Source: Neorhizobium huautlense (GTDB taxonomy: Bacteria; Pseudomonadota; Alphaproteobacteria; Rhizobiales; Rhizobiaceae). Taken from it: a stretch of DNA of 64,000 nucleotides. The DNA is taken from NCBI RefSeq assembly GCF_030811685.1, contig NZ_JAUSRF010000006.1, forward strand, positions 186,001 to 250,000, given 5' to 3'. This document shows, piece by piece, positions 1 to 10,479 of the stretch. A model generated the notes under the pieces. That model did no database searches and had not been told where the DNA came from. It worked only from the letters and a program-made list of their open reading frames with translations. Both the position numbers and the translations under genes were made by a program. The first letter of the stretch is position 1. Each line of letters opens with the position of its first letter.

Positions 1-785
1 CGCTTGCCGTTGCTGAAATCCGCAAGCGGCTCGAATCCGTAAAGGCTTCCGGTGTCCGCATCGGTTTTGCCATTGAAAGCGGCAGCCGCGCCTGGGGTTT
101 CCCATCCCCTGACAGCGATTATGACTGCCGCTTCATCTACGTGCGTTCGCGCAACGATTACCTCAGCCTGTTTCCGCCAAGAGATGTCATCGAGTTTCCG
201 ATCGTCGGCGATGTCGATGCGGGTGGTTGGGATCTGCGCAAGGCCTTGCTGCTGGCGCTGAAGGGCAATGCAGCGCTGGTTGAATGGGTGACGTCACCCA
301 TCGCCTATGAGGAAAAGCCGGGTTTTCGCGACCGGTTGAAGCTTCTGCTCGACGAGATCATGGTGCCGCGCAAGGTGGCGCTGCATTATGTCGGCCTGTT
401 GCATCGGCATGTGCCAAGCGACGGTTTTGCCCAGTCCAAACTCAAGAAGCTGCTTTATTCGGTTCGTCCGGCCATTGCCCTGCATTGGATGCGTCAGCGT
501 GATTTTAATCTCCTGCCGCCGATGAACATGATGGAATGCCTCGACGGTTGCCGCCTGCCGGATGACCAGCGACAGGGCATTCTTGATCTCGTTGCCCTCA
601 AAAAGATGACGCGCGAAATGGGAGAAGGGCCTGTACCAGCGCCGATCGCCGCCCTACTTCAGGACGCGGTGACGACCTTTGGTGGGCTTTCTAAATCGTT
701 CGGCCTTATCGAAACCGCCGATGACGAGGCCATGAAAGAAAAGACGGATGCCTTTTATATCCGGGAAATAGATCGAGGTATCTGA
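1..785 (+). CDS. Predicted nucleotidyltransferase (5' end outside window)
   Basis: The open frame runs in from before base 1 (codon phase begins at base 3) and stops at 783-785, so the N-terminus is missing. About 30 residues in is a nucleotidyltransferase signature, G-S-R-A-W-G-F followed by D-S-D-Y-D, in which the acidic residues would bind metal. This matches the YcgL/RlaP type of predicted nucleotidyltransferase (the family once called DUF-type PF10127). The rest is a helical C-terminal region of about 200 residues. Substrate is unknown; some relatives sit next to RNA ligases, but no such partner is visible here. Family call is fairly sure, function is not. Confidence 0.75.
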   Translation, partial: LAVAEIRKRLESVKASGVRIGFAIESGSRAWGFPSPDSDYDCRFIYVRSRNDYLSLFPPRDVIEFPIVGDVDAGGWDLRKALLLALKGNAALVEWVTSPIAYEEKPGFRDRLKLLLDEIMVPRKVALHYVGLLHRHVPSDGFAQSKLKKLLYSVRPAIALHWMRQRDFNLLPPMNMMECLDGCRLPDDQRQGILDLVALKKMTREMGEGPVPAPIAALLQDAVTTFGGLSKSFGLIETADDEAMKEKTDAFYIREIDRGI

Positions 786-922
786 CGATCTGGCCTGATC
801 AAAGCATCGTCAAATTGTTGTGGTACGACTTGATTAACCAAATCGCTTTACGATAATCGGGCTTAAATTCAGTGGCCCTGGGCCAGTGGCATGGTGCGGC
901 GCGCACTGAACGCAGGAGTGAA

Positions 923-1450
923 ATGATGCAGTTGAAATATGTGGTGACAGGACTTGTGGTTGCCGTTGCTCTCGCGGGCTGCCAGAGAACGTCCAACAAC
1001 CCCTACAGCAACCTGCAGTCGCCGCCGCCTTTGCAGGCGCAGCCGGTTCCCTCCGTGCAGTCCGGTCAGTTGCCGCCTCCGGGCGCCGGTGGCCAGCAGT
1101 TCCCGAATGCGCCGATGGGCAACCAGAACATGGCGTCGCTCGATCCGGGTGCCACGCCGGCCAATGCCATGGACGTCACCAAGGAATCCATGGTCGGCAA
1201 CTGGCGCGTTTCCAACGGTGGCGCATCCTGCGACATGTTCCTGACGCTGACCAATCTCGGCAGCGGCTCGCGTGGCGGCACGCGCGGTTGCGCCGGTGAA
1301 CTTACGGCCATGGGCTCGTGGGAAGTGTCCGGCAAGATGGTGCAGTTCAAGAACCGCAACGGCGATGTCATCGGCCGCGTCTACAAGAGCGCCGACAACC
1401 GTTACGACGGCACCACCAATTCCGGCCAACCGGTCAGCCTCAGCCGCTAA
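923..1450 (+). CDS. omp19: Omp19-like outer-membrane lipoprotein with AprI/Inh domain
   Basis: A 175-residue lipoprotein. The chosen ATG at 923 has AGGAG 5 bases upstream; an earlier in-frame start at 872 has no such site. Residues 1-19 are a lipoprotein signal peptide ending in the lipobox L-A-G-C, so Cys20 would be lipidated. A Pro/Gln-rich linker (about 25-75) leads to a C-terminal beta domain with one conserved Cys pair and the ending D-G-T[11 protein letters not shown]. As I recall it, Brucella Omp19 has a closely similar ending (D-G-Q-T-x-G-G-Q-A-V-T-L-S-R). Omp19 folds like bacterial metalloprotease inhibitors (Inh), and the Brucella protein inhibits proteases. Same activity here is inference. 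zapE follows after 31 bases. Confidence 0.82.
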   Translation: MMQLKYVVTGLVVAVALAGCQRTSNNPYSNLQSPPPLQAQPVPSVQSGQLPPPGAGGQQFPNAPMGNQNMASLDPGATPANAMDVTKESMVGNWRVSNGGASCDMFLTLTNLGSGSRGGTRGCAGELTAMGSWEVSGKMVQFKNRNGDVIGRVYKSADNRYDGTTNSGQPVSLSR

Positions 1451-1481
1451 AACCCGACGAGGTATCGGCGGGGAGGGCTGA

Positions 1482-2642
1482 TTGGAACGCATACCGGATT
1501 ATAAGCTGAGCGTCGGCGACGAACTCAAGTCGCTGACCTCGGCAGGCAAGCTGCAGGCGGATGCCGCGCAGCTTGAAGTCGCAGCCAGGCTCGACCACGT
1601 CCTTTCCTCTCTGCGAGACGCGCGTCCCGCCAAAAAGAAAAGTGCGCTTGGCTGGCTGTTCGCAAGAGGCGCCAAGCCGCAGCATATTCGCGGCCTTTAT
1701 GTCTATGGCAGCGTCGGCCGCGGCAAGACCATGCTGATGGACATGTTTTTTGCGAAGGCTCCGATCGAGCGCAAGCGCCGTTCGCATTTTCACGAGTTCA
1801 TGGCGGATGTGCATGGCCGCATCCATGAACACCGGCAGAAGCTGAAGGCCGGTGAGACCAAGCAGGCCGATCCCGTGCCGCCGGTTGCCGCCGCGCTGTT
1901 CGCCGAAGCGGAACTGCTTTGCTTCGATGAGTTTACGGTAACCGACATCGCCGATGCGATGATCCTGGGGCGGTTGTTCACCGAACTGTTTTCGCTGGGT
2001 TGCGTTCTGATCGCCACGTCCAACGTGGCGCCGGAAAACCTGTATCGCGAAGGGCTGAACCGAAGTTTGTTCCTCCCCTTCATCGGTCTCCTGCAGCAGA
2101 ATGTCGACGTCACCACGCTCGATTCCCCGACCGATTACCGCATGGAAAAGCTCGCCAGCCTGCCGGTCTACATGACGCCGGCCGATGAGCGCGCCGATGC
2201 GGCCATGGAAGTGGCTTGGCATCAGGTCGTCGATGGCGCGAAATCGGCGCCGGATGAGATCCCGATGAAGGGACGCAGCATCCATGTGCCTGTTGCGGCC
2301 GGCCGTGCCGCGCGCTTTCGTTTTGCCGATCTCTGCGAAAAACCGCTCGGCGCCAGCGACTATCTGGCCATTGCCGATCGTTACGATGCAATCTTCATCG
2401 AGCACATTCCAAAACTCAGTCCGGAAAAGCGCAATGAGACCAAGCGCTTCATCACTCTGGTCGATGCGCTCTACGACAAATCCGTGCGTCTTTATGCAAC
2501 CGCGGCCGCGCCGGCGGAAGATCTTTTGACGGAGCGTCGCGGCACGGAAGGGTTCGAATTCGACCGCACCGTATCCCGTCTTTTCGAGATGCGCAGCGCC
2601 GATTATCTTGCGCTGCACAAAAGCGAACGTGCTGATATCTAA
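1482..2642 (+). CDS. zapE: Cell division protein ZapE (AFG1-like ATPase)
   Basis: 386 residues, the usual length for the AFG1/ZapE family of P-loop ATPases, which act at the division site with FtsZ in Gammaproteobacteria and in mitochondrial protein quality control in eukaryotes. Walker A is G-S-V-G-R-G-K-T at residues 76-83, preceded by G-L-Y-V-Y and followed by M-L-M-D-M-F-F. Walker B is L-L-C-F-D-E-F near residue 147. The start is TTG at 1482 with GGGAGG at 1471-1476; no better ATG lies nearby. It is in the same direction as mdh, but 189 bases with a palindrome separate them, so mdh probably has its own promoter. Confidence 0.9.
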   Translation: MERIPDYKLSVGDELKSLTSAGKLQADAAQLEVAARLDHVLSSLRDARPAKKKSALGWLFARGAKPQHIRGLYVYGSVGRGKTMLMDMFFAKAPIERKRRSHFHEFMADVHGRIHEHRQKLKAGETKQADPVPPVAAALFAEAELLCFDEFTVTDIADAMILGRLFTELFSLGCVLIATSNVAPENLYREGLNRSLFLPFIGLLQQNVDVTTLDSPTDYRMEKLASLPVYMTPADERADAAMEVAWHQVVDGAKSAPDEIPMKGRSIHVPVAAGRAARFRFADLCEKPLGASDYLAIADRYDAIFIEHIPKLSPEKRNETKRFITLVDALYDKSVRLYATAAAPAEDLLTERRGTEGFEFDRTVSRLFEMRSADYLALHKSERADI

Positions 2643-2656
2643 CACATTGATGACAT

Positions 2657-2682
2657 AAACTCTTACGTTTACGTAAGAGTTT
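2657..2682. promoter_or_regulatory. Perfect 12+12 bp palindrome upstream of mdh
   Basis: Arms AAACTCTTACGT (2657-2668) and ACGTAAGAGTTT (2671-2682) are exact reverse complements with only TT between them, so a two-fold operator is more likely than a hairpin. The core TTACGTTTACGTAA resembles MerR-type operators. A near-identical 18-base direct repeat brackets it: 2633-2650 and 2683-2700 match at 15 of 18 positions, starting TGATATCTAA. A TATAAT lies downstream at 2725-2730. Operator function for the mdh-suc operon is inference; the same element could instead end zapE transcription, but no clear T-run follows. Confidence 0.5.
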
Positions 2683-2732
2683 TGATATCTAAACGATTGA
2701 AAAATATAGCGTCGAATGAATCGGTATAATAA

Positions 2733-3794
<1,062 letters not shown>

Positions 3795-3829
3795 TCGGCC
3801 CGAAATAATTCAAACAGGGACATAGCCCC

Positions 3830-5023
3830 ATGAACATTCATGAATACCAGGCCAAGGCTCTTCTGAAGGGCTTTGGCGCACCGGTCGCCGAAGGTGTGGC
3901 CATCCTCAAGGTCGAGGAAGCCGAAGCCGCTGCCAAGTCGCTTCCGGGCCCGCTCTACGTCGTCAAGAGCCAGATCCATGCTGGCGGTCGCGGCAAGGGC
4001 AAGTTCAAGGAACTCGGCCCGGATGCCAAGGGCGGCGTTCGCCTGGCGAAGTCGATCGAGGAAGTCGTGGCGCACGCCAAGGACATGCTCGGTAACACGC
4101 TGGTCACCGCCCAGACGGGCGATGCCGGCAAGCAGGTCAACCGTCTCTACATCGAAGACGGTGCCGACATCGAGCGCGAACTCTATTGCTCGCTGCTGGT
4201 TGATCGTTCGGTCGGTCAGGTTGCCTTCGTCGTTTCGACCGAAGGCGGCATGGACATCGAAGCCGTTGCCCACGACACGCCGGAAAAGATCCACACGATC
4301 GCCATCGACCCGGTCACGGGCGTGACGGCTGACGACGTTGCCAAGATCTCCAAGGCTCTCGAGCTTTCGGGTGCGGCTGCGGAAGATGCCAAGGCGCTCT
4401 TCCCGGCGCTCTACAAGGCGTTCGGCGAAAAGGACATGGCTCTCCTCGAAGTCAACCCGCTGATCGTCATGAAGGACGGTCATCTGCGCGTTCTCGACGC
4501 CAAGATGTCCTTCGACGGCAACGCGCTGTTCCGCCACGACGACGTCAAGGCGCTGCGCGACGAGACAGAAGAAGACAGCAAGGAAATCGAAGCCTCCAAA
4601 TGGGACCTCGCCTATGTTGCTCTCGACGGCAATATCGGCTGCATGGTCAACGGTGCCGGTCTCGCCATGGCGACGATGGACATCATCAAGCTTTATGGCA
4701 AAGAGCCGGCTAACTTCTGCGACGTCGGCGGTGGCGCCGGCAAGGAGAAGGTGGCTGCTGCCTTCAAGATCATCACTGCCGACCCGAAGGTCGAGGGCAT
4801 CCTCGTCAACATCTTTGGCGGTATCATGCGCTGCGACGTCATCGCCGAAGGCGTTGTCGCTGCCGTGCAGGAAGTTGGCCTGAAGGTTCCGCTCGTCGTT
4901 CGCCTCGAAGGCACCAATGTCGAGCTCGGCAAGAAGATCCTCAACGAGTCCGGTCTTGCGATCACCGCCGCCGACGATCTCGATGACGCGGCGAAGAAGA
5001 TCGTCGCGGCGATCAAAGCCTAA
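3830..5023 (+). CDS. sucC: Succinyl-CoA synthetase beta subunit
   Basis: 397 residues. The N-terminus has the ATP-grasp start of SucC (M-N-I-H-E-Y-Q-A-K) and the glycine-rich H-A-G-G-R-G-K-G loop. The C-terminal CoA-ligase domain carries [10 protein letters not shown], which contacts the phosphohistidine of SucD. Together with SucD it makes succinate and ATP (or GTP) from succinyl-CoA. It follows mdh by 35 bases and precedes sucD by 17, so the genes are co-transcribed. Start ATG is the conserved one. Confidence 0.97.
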   Translation: MNIHEYQAKALLKGFGAPVAEGVAILKVEEAEAAAKSLPGPLYVVKSQIHAGGRGKGKFKELGPDAKGGVRLAKSIEEVVAHAKDMLGNTLVTAQTGDAGKQVNRLYIEDGADIERELYCSLLVDRSVGQVAFVVSTEGGMDIEAVAHDTPEKIHTIAIDPVTGVTADDVAKISKALELSGAAAEDAKALFPALYKAFGEKDMALLEVNPLIVMKDGHLRVLDAKMSFDGNALFRHDDVKALRDETEEDSKEIEASKWDLAYVALDGNIGCMVNGAGLAMATMDIIKLYGKEPANFCDVGGGAGKEKVAAAFKIITADPKVEGILVNIFGGIMRCDVIAEGVVAAVQEVGLKVPLVVRLEGTNVELGKKILNESGLAITAADDLDDAAKKIVAAIKA

Positions 5024-5040
5024 TCTGAGGAACCTGATAC

Positions 5041-5946
5041 ATGTCTATTCTCGTCAATAAAGACACCAAGATCCTTGTTCAGGGCCTGACCGGCAAGACC
5101 GGCACGTTCCACACCGAACAGGCGCTTGCCTATTACGGCACCAAGATGGTCGGCGGTATTCACCCGAAGAAGGGTGGCGAAACCTGGTCGTCGGGCGTCG
5201 ACGGTACGGCACTGCCGATCTTCGCTTCGGTTGCCGAAGCCAAGGAACGCACCGGCGCCGATGCGACCGTGATCTACGTTCCGCCAGCAGGTGCCGCGGA
5301 CGCGATCATCGAAGCGATCGAAGCCGAAGTGCCGTTCATCACCTGCATCACCGAGGGTATCCCGGTCATGGACATGGTGCGCGTCAAGGCCAAGCTCGAC
5401 AAGTCGAAGTCGCGCCTGCTCGGCCCGAACTGCCCGGGCGTTCTGACGCCGGAAGAATGCAAGATCGGCATCATGCCGGGCTCGATCTTCCGCAAGGGTT
5501 CGGTCGGTATCGTTTCGCGTTCCGGCACGCTGACCTACGAAGCCGTTTTCCAGACGTCGAACGAAGGCCTCGGCCAGACGACGGCTGTCGGCATCGGCGG
5601 CGACCCGGTCAAGGGCACCGAATTCATCGACATGCTGGAAATGTTCCTCGCGGACGAAGCCACCCAGTCGATCATCATGATCGGCGAAATCGGTGGTTCG
5701 GCTGAAGAAGAAGCAGCCCAGTTCCTGATCGATGAAGCCAAGAAGGGCCGCAAGAAGCCGATGGCAGGCTTCATCGCCGGCCGTACCGCTCCGAAGGGCC
5801 GTACCATGGGTCACGCCGGTGCAGTTGTTTCCGGCGGCAAGGGCGATGCGGAATCCAAGATCGCTGCCATGGAAGCGGCCGGTATCAAGGTTTCGCCTTC
5901 TCCGGCACGCCTCGGCAAGACGCTGGTTGAAGTCCTCAAGGGCTGA
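5041..5946 (+). CDS. sucD: Succinyl-CoA synthetase alpha subunit
   Basis: 301 residues. The N-terminal CoA-binding Rossmann domain has Q-G-L-T-G-K-T-G near residue 16. The ligase domain has the active-site motif G-H-A-G-A at about 257-261, with His258 the phosphorylated residue. GAGGA precedes the ATG. Partner of SucC in the TCA cycle. After its stop come 204 non-coding bases folded into several hairpins before sucA, which could separate expression of the synthetase from the dehydrogenase. Confidence 0.97.
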   Translation: MSILVNKDTKILVQGLTGKTGTFHTEQALAYYGTKMVGGIHPKKGGETWSSGVDGTALPIFASVAEAKERTGADATVIYVPPAGAADAIIEAIEAEVPFITCITEGIPVMDMVRVKAKLDKSKSRLLGPNCPGVLTPEECKIGIMPGSIFRKGSVGIVSRSGTLTYEAVFQTSNEGLGQTTAVGIGGDPVKGTEFIDMLEMFLADEATQSIIMIGEIGGSAEEEAAQFLIDEAKKGRKKPMAGFIAGRTAPKGRTMGHAGAVVSGGKGDAESKIAAMEAAGIKVSPSPARLGKTLVEVLKG

Positions 5947-5957
5947 GACCACATAGG

Positions 5958-6142
5958 GACCATCTCCGGCGAGGAAAGCCGGAGCTGGTCTGAAAAATCG
6001 GGCAGGCGGCCCTTTCCGCCTCCCGATCCGGCGCTTCAGGGCGCTGCCGTTTCGAACGGCGAATAGAGACAAGACCCAAGCGGCGGCCGGCGCTTTGTTT
6101 TCCCGGCCCTCAATTACGTGAGGAGGCGGGCGCGGCGCCCGC
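5958..6142 (+). promoter_or_regulatory. Structured sucD-sucA leader: six successive hairpins
   Basis: Exact arms read from the sequence: (1) 5958-5970 with 5978-5990, 13 bp with one mismatch; (2) 5998-6009 with 6016-6026, 11 bp with one bulged C; (3) 6031-6034 with 6041-6044; (4) 6046-6051 with 6055-6060; (5) 6085-6090 with 6103-6108; (6) 6126-6131 with 6137-6142. None is followed by a T-run, so they are not classic terminators. Hairpin 6 lies between AGGAGG (6121-6126) and the sucA ATG (6151), and folding it would bring the ribosome site to a normal distance. Likely a cis-acting mRNA element; regulation is inference. Confidence 0.5.
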
Positions 6143-6150
6143 GGGACATC

Positions 6151-9100
6151 ATGGCACGGCAAGAAGCCAACGAGCAGTTTCTCATCACTTCCTTCCTCGA
6201 CGGCGCGAACGCTCCCTATATCGAGCAGCTTCATGCGCGTTACGAGGAAGATCCGAACTCCGTGAACGAGGAGTGGCAGGCCTTCTTCAAGGCGCTGGCC
6301 GATAGTCCCGATGACGTCAAGAAGGCCGCCAAGGGCGCCTCCTGGAAGCGCGCCAACTGGCCGCAGGCTGCCGGCGGCGATCTGGTGCATGCTCTCGACG
6401 GCAACTGGCCGGTCGTGATCGAAAAGGCCATCGAAACCAAGGTAAAGGCCAAGGCCGAGGCCGCTGCTGCCGTGACCGGCCAGCCGGCCAACCCGGCAGA
6501 CGTTCATCAGGCGACCCGCGACAGCGTGCGCGCCATCATGATGATCCGCGCCTACCGCATGCGGGGCCACCTGCATGCCAAGCTTGATCCGCTCGGCATC
6601 GCCAGCCCGGTCGAGGATTATAACGAACTGTCGCCGGCGTCCTACGGCTTCACCGAGGCCGATTACGACCGCAAGATCTTCATCGATAACGTGCTCGGTC
6701 TGGAATACGCCACCGTTCGCGAAATGATCGATATCCTCGAGCGCACCTATTGCTCGACCATCGGCGTCGAATTCATGCACATGTCCAACCCGGACGAAAA
6801 GGCATGGATCCAGGAACGTATCGAAGGTCCGGACAAGGGCGTCGAGTTCACGCCGGAAGGCAAGAAGGCGATCCTCTCCAAGCTGGTCGAGGCCGAAGGT
6901 TTCGAGCAGTTCATCGACGTCAAGTACAAGGGCACCAAGCGTTTTGGTCTCGACGGCGGTGAAGCGCTGATCCCTGCGCTGGAACAGATCATCAAGCGCG
7001 GCGGCCAGGAAGGCCTGCAGGAAGTCATCGTCGGCATGGCTCACCGTGGCCGTCTGAACGTTCTGACCAACGTCATGCACAAGCCGCACCGCGCCGTGTT
7101 CCACGAATTCAAGGGCGGTTCGTTCAAGCCCGACGAAGTCGAAGGTTCGGGCGACGTGAAGTACCATCTCGGTGCCTCTTCCGACCGCGAATTTGACGGC
7201 AACAAGGTTCACCTGTCGCTGACAGCCAACCCGTCGCACCTTGAAATCGTCAACCCTGTCGTCATGGGCAAGGCCCGCGCCAAGCAGGACATGCTGACCA
7301 AGGTCTGGGACAAGGACAACATCATTCCGCTCTCCGAGCGCGCCAAGGTTCTGCCGCTCCTGCTGCACGGCGATGCCGCCTTTGCCGGTCAGGGCGTGGT
7401 TGCCGAAATTCTCGGCCTGTCTGGCTTGCGCGGTCACCGCGTTGCCGGCACGATGCACGTCATCATCAACAACCAGATCGGTTTCACCACCAATCCGGGC
7501 TTCTCCCGTTCGTCGCCTTATCCGTCGGATGTCGCGAAGATGATCGAGGCGCCGATCTTCCACGTCAACGGCGACGATCCGGAAGCGGTGACCTACGCGG
7601 CCAAGATCGCCACCGAATACCGCATGAAGTTCCACAAGCCTGTTGTTGTGGACATGTTCTGCTACCGCCGCTTCGGCCATAACGAAGGCGACGAGCCGTC
7701 CTTCACGCAGCCGAAAATGTACAAGGTCATCCGCGCGCATCAGTCGGTTTCCGAGATCTATGCCGCGCGCCTGATCTCCGAAGGCGTGATCACCGAAGGC
7801 GACTTCCAGAAGCTGAAGGCCGACTGGCGTGCGCATCTGGAAACCGAGTTCGAAGCCGGTCAGTCCTACAACCCGAACAAGGCCGACTGGCTGGACGGCC
7901 AGTGGTCGGGCATGCGCTCCGCCGACAATGCCGACGAACAGCGTCGTGGCAAGACCGCCATGCCGATGAAGAGCCTCAAGGAAATCGGCCGCAAGCTGGC
8001 GACCATTCCAGAGGGCTTCAACGCTCATCGCACCATCAAGCGTTTCATGGAAAACCGTGCGCAGATGGTCGAGACGGGCGAGGGTATCGACTGGGCCATG
8101 GCGGAAGCGCTGGCTTTCGGTTCGCTCTGCGTCGAAGGCACAAAGATCCGCCTGTCGGGTCAGGATTGCGAACGCGGCACCTTCAGCCAACGTCACTCGG
8201 TTCTCTACGATCAGGACAGTGAAGAGCGTTACATCCCGCTCTCCAACCTGCAGGCCGGCCAGGGCAAATACGAAGTCATCAACTCGATGCTTTCGGAAGA
8301 GGCCGTTCTCGGTTTCGAATACGGCTATTCGCTGGCCCGCCCGAGTGCGCTGACGCTCTGGGAAGCCCAGTTCGGCGACTTCGCCAATGGTGCGCAGGTC
8401 GTGTTCGACCAGTTCATCTCGTCGGGCGAACGCAAGTGGCTGCGCATGTCCGGTCTCGTCTGCCTTCTGCCGCATGGTTATGAAGGTCAGGGTCCGGAGC
8501 ATTCGTCGGCACGTCTGGAACGCTTCCTGCAGCTTTGCGCTGAAGACAATATGCAGGTCGCAAACTGCACGACGCCTTCGAACTATTTTCACATCCTGCG
8601 CCGCCAGGTGAAGCGCGACTTCCGCAAGCCGCTGATCCTGATGACGCCGAAATCCCTGCTGCGTCACAAGCGCGCCACTTCGACGCTTGCCGAAATGGCC
8701 GGCGAAAGCTCGTTCCACCGCCTGCTGTGGGATGATGCCGAGGTGATCAAGGACGGCCCGATCAAGCTCCAGAAGGATGCCAAGATCCGCCGCGTCGTGA
8801 TGTGCACCGGCAAGGTCTATTATGACCTGCTGGAAGAACGCGAGAAGCGCGGCATCGACGATGTCTACCTGCTGCGCGTCGAACAGCTCTATCCGTTCCC
8901 GGCCAAGGCTCTGATCAACGAGCTTTCCCGCTTCCGCCATGCCGAAATGGTTTGGTGCCAGGAAGAGCCGAAGAACATGGGTGCATGGTCGTTCATCGAT
9001 CCGTATCTGGAATGGGTGCTGGCGCATATCGACGCCAAGTATCAGCGCGTGCGCTATACCGGCCGTCCGGCCGCCGCCTCTCCGGCAACGGGCCTGATGT

Positions 9101-9153
9101 CGAAGCATCTGCAGCAGCTCGAAGCCTTCCTCGAAGACGCATTGGGCGGCTGA
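6151..9153 (+). CDS. sucA: 2-oxoglutarate dehydrogenase E1 component
   Basis: 1000 residues, the normal size for the thiamine-diphosphate E1 of the 2-oxoglutarate dehydrogenase complex, which decarboxylates 2-oxoglutarate and passes the succinyl group to SucB. The N-terminus (S-F-L-D-G-A-N-A-x-Y-I-E) is the segment that binds E2/E3. The ThDP region has G-D-A-A-F-A-G-Q-G at about residue 407, and H-R-G-R-L-N-V-L is earlier, near residue 299. The ATG at 6151 gives the conserved M-A-R-Q start; a GTG at 6118 would put a non-conserved leader on the protein. The Shine-Dalgarno AGGAGG is 24 bases away with a hairpin in between. Confidence 0.96.
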   Translation: MARQEANEQFLITSFLDGANAPYIEQLHARYEEDPNSVNEEWQAFFKALADSPDDVKKAAKGASWKRANWPQAAGGDLVHALDGNWPVVIEKAIETKVKAKAEAAAAVTGQPANPADVHQATRDSVRAIMMIRAYRMRGHLHAKLDPLGIASPVEDYNELSPASYGFTEADYDRKIFIDNVLGLEYATVREMIDILERTYCSTIGVEFMHMSNPDEKAWIQERIEGPDKGVEFTPEGKKAILSKLVEAEGFEQFIDVKYKGTKRFGLDGGEALIPALEQIIKRGGQEGLQEVIVGMAHRGRLNVLTNVMHKPHRAVFHEFKGGSFKPDEVEGSGDVKYHLGASSDREFDGNKVHLSLTANPSHLEIVNPVVMGKARAKQDMLTKVWDKDNIIPLSERAKVLPLLLHGDAAFAGQGVVAEILGLSGLRGHRVAGTMHVIINNQIGFTTNPGFSRSSPYPSDVAKMIEAPIFHVNGDDPEAVTYAAKIATEYRMKFHKPVVVDMFCYRRFGHNEGDEPSFTQPKMYKVIRAHQSVSEIYAARLISEGVITEGDFQKLKADWRAHLETEFEAGQSYNPNKADWLDGQWSGMRSADNADEQRRGKTAMPMKSLKEIGRKLATIPEGFNAHRTIKRFMENRAQMVETGEGIDWAMAEALAFGSLCVEGTKIRLSGQDCERGTFSQRHSVLYDQDSEERYIPLSNLQAGQGKYEVINSMLSEEAVLGFEYGYSLARPSALTLWEAQFGDFANGAQVVFDQFISSGERKWLRMSGLVCLLPHGYEGQGPEHSSARLERFLQLCAEDNMQVANCTTPSNYFHILRRQVKRDFRKPLILMTPKSLLRHKRATSTLAEMAGESSFHRLLWDDAEVIKDGPIKLQKDAKIRRVVMCTGKVYYDLLEEREKRGIDDVYLLRVEQLYPFPAKALINELSRFRHAEMVWCQEEPKNMGAWSFIDPYLEWVLAHIDAKYQRVRYTGRPAAASPATGLMSKHLQQLEAFLEDALGG

Positions 9154-9214
9154 TCTCATCAGCCTCCCGCCTTTCGCAAATTCAACGAACACCTGACAAA
9201 AACGGAAACAAGTC

Positions 9215-10450
9215 ATGGCCACCGAAATCCGCGTTCCCACCCTCGGCGAATCCGTCAGCGAGGCGACCGTCGGCACCTGGTTCAAGAAGGTCGGCGACAC
9301 CGTCAAGGCCGATGAGCCGCTGGTCGAACTCGAAACCGACAAGGTCACCGTCGAAGTGCCGGCCCCGGCATCCGGCGTTCTGACCGAGATCGTCGCCCAG
9401 AACGGCGAAACCGTTGGCCTCGATGCCCTGCTCGGCCAGATCGCCGAAGGTGCTGCAGGCTCCGCTTCCGCTGCTGCTCCGGCTGCATCGCCTGCCGCCG
9501 CTCCCGCAGCAACTCCGGCACCGGCCGCTGCTGCCGCTCCGGCTGCTGGCTCCGCCATGCCGGCTGCTCCGGCTGCCGCCAAGGTTGCCGCCGACAACAA
9601 CATCTCGACCTCGGATATCGACGGTTCGGGCAAGCGTGGTCAGGTCCTCAAGGGGGACGTTCTGGCTGCCATCGCCAAGGGCACCTCGGCTCCGGCAGCA
9701 CCTGCCGCGGCTCCGGCTGCGCCGCGTCCGGTTTCCTCGGCCGACGATGCTTCGCGCGAAGAACGCGTAAAGATGACGCGCCTGCGCCAGACCATCGCCA
9801 AGCGCCTCAAGGACGCCCAGAACACGGCAGCCATGCTGACCACCTATAACGAGGTGGACATGTCGGCCGTGATGGACCTGCGCAACCGCTACAAGGACGT
9901 GTTCGAAAAGAAGCACGGCGTAAAGCTGGGCTTCATGGGCTTCTTCACCAAGGCCGTCACGCACGCCCTGAAGGAACTGCCGGCCGTCAACGCCGAAATC
10001 GACGGCACCGACATCATCTACAAGAACTACTGCCACGTCGGCATGGCCGTCGGCACCGACAAGGGCCTCGTCGTTCCGGTTATCCGTGATGCCGACCAGC
10101 GTTCGATCGCCGGCGTCGAAAAGGAACTCGGCCGTCTTGCCAAGGCTGCCCGCGACGGTTCGCTTTCCATGGCCGACATGCAGGGTGGCACGTTCACCAT
10201 CACCAATGGTGGCGTTTACGGTTCGCTGATGTCCTCGCCGATCCTGAATGCTCCGCAGTCGGGTATTCTCGGCATGCACAAGATCCAGGAGCGTCCGGTC
10301 GCGATCGGCGGTCAGGTCGTCATCCGGCCGATGATGTATCTGGCGCTCTCCTACGATCACCGTATCGTTGACGGCAAGGAAGCGGTCACCTTCCTCGTGC
10401 GCGTCAAGGAAAGCCTGGAAGATCCGGAACGTCTGGTTCTGGACCTCTGA
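9215..10450 (+). CDS. sucB: 2-oxoglutarate dehydrogenase E2 (dihydrolipoyl succinyltransferase)
   Basis: 411 residues. One lipoyl domain (1-77) with the lipoyl Lys43 in E-T-D-K-V-T, an Ala/Pro-rich hinge (about 85-130), a peripheral-subunit-binding domain (about 130-165), a second Ala/Pro linker, and the catalytic core (about 185-411) with D-H-R-I-V-D-G, His382 being catalytic. It transfers succinyl to CoA and forms the complex core. It lies 61 bases after sucA. A single lipoyl domain is usual for SucB. Confidence 0.97.
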   Translation: MATEIRVPTLGESVSEATVGTWFKKVGDTVKADEPLVELETDKVTVEVPAPASGVLTEIVAQNGETVGLDALLGQIAEGAAGSASAAAPAASPAAAPAATPAPAAAAAPAAGSAMPAAPAAAKVAADNNISTSDIDGSGKRGQVLKGDVLAAIAKGTSAPAAPAAAPAAPRPVSSADDASREERVKMTRLRQTIAKRLKDAQNTAAMLTTYNEVDMSAVMDLRNRYKDVFEKKHGVKLGFMGFFTKAVTHALKELPAVNAEIDGTDIIYKNYCHVGMAVGTDKGLVVPVIRDADQRSIAGVEKELGRLAKAARDGSLSMADMQGGTFTITNGGVYGSLMSSPILNAPQSGILGMHKIQERPVAIGGQVVIRPMMYLALSYDHRIVDGKEAVTFLVRVKESLEDPERLVLDL

Positions 10451-10479
10451 TCATTCCGTCCTGACCGGAGGAGACCACG

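Noticed and set aside
2697-2730. TTGAAA (2697) and TATAAT (2725) as the mdh promoter
   Set aside because: The gap is 22 bases, too long for a sigma-70 type promoter; TATAAT alone may still be a -10, but the pair is not supported.
5020-9633. 1537-codon open frame on the minus strand across sucC end, sucD, sucA and sucB
   Set aside because: It mirrors the strongly biased third positions of real genes on the plus strand, crosses the hairpin leader, and its translation has no recognisable domain.
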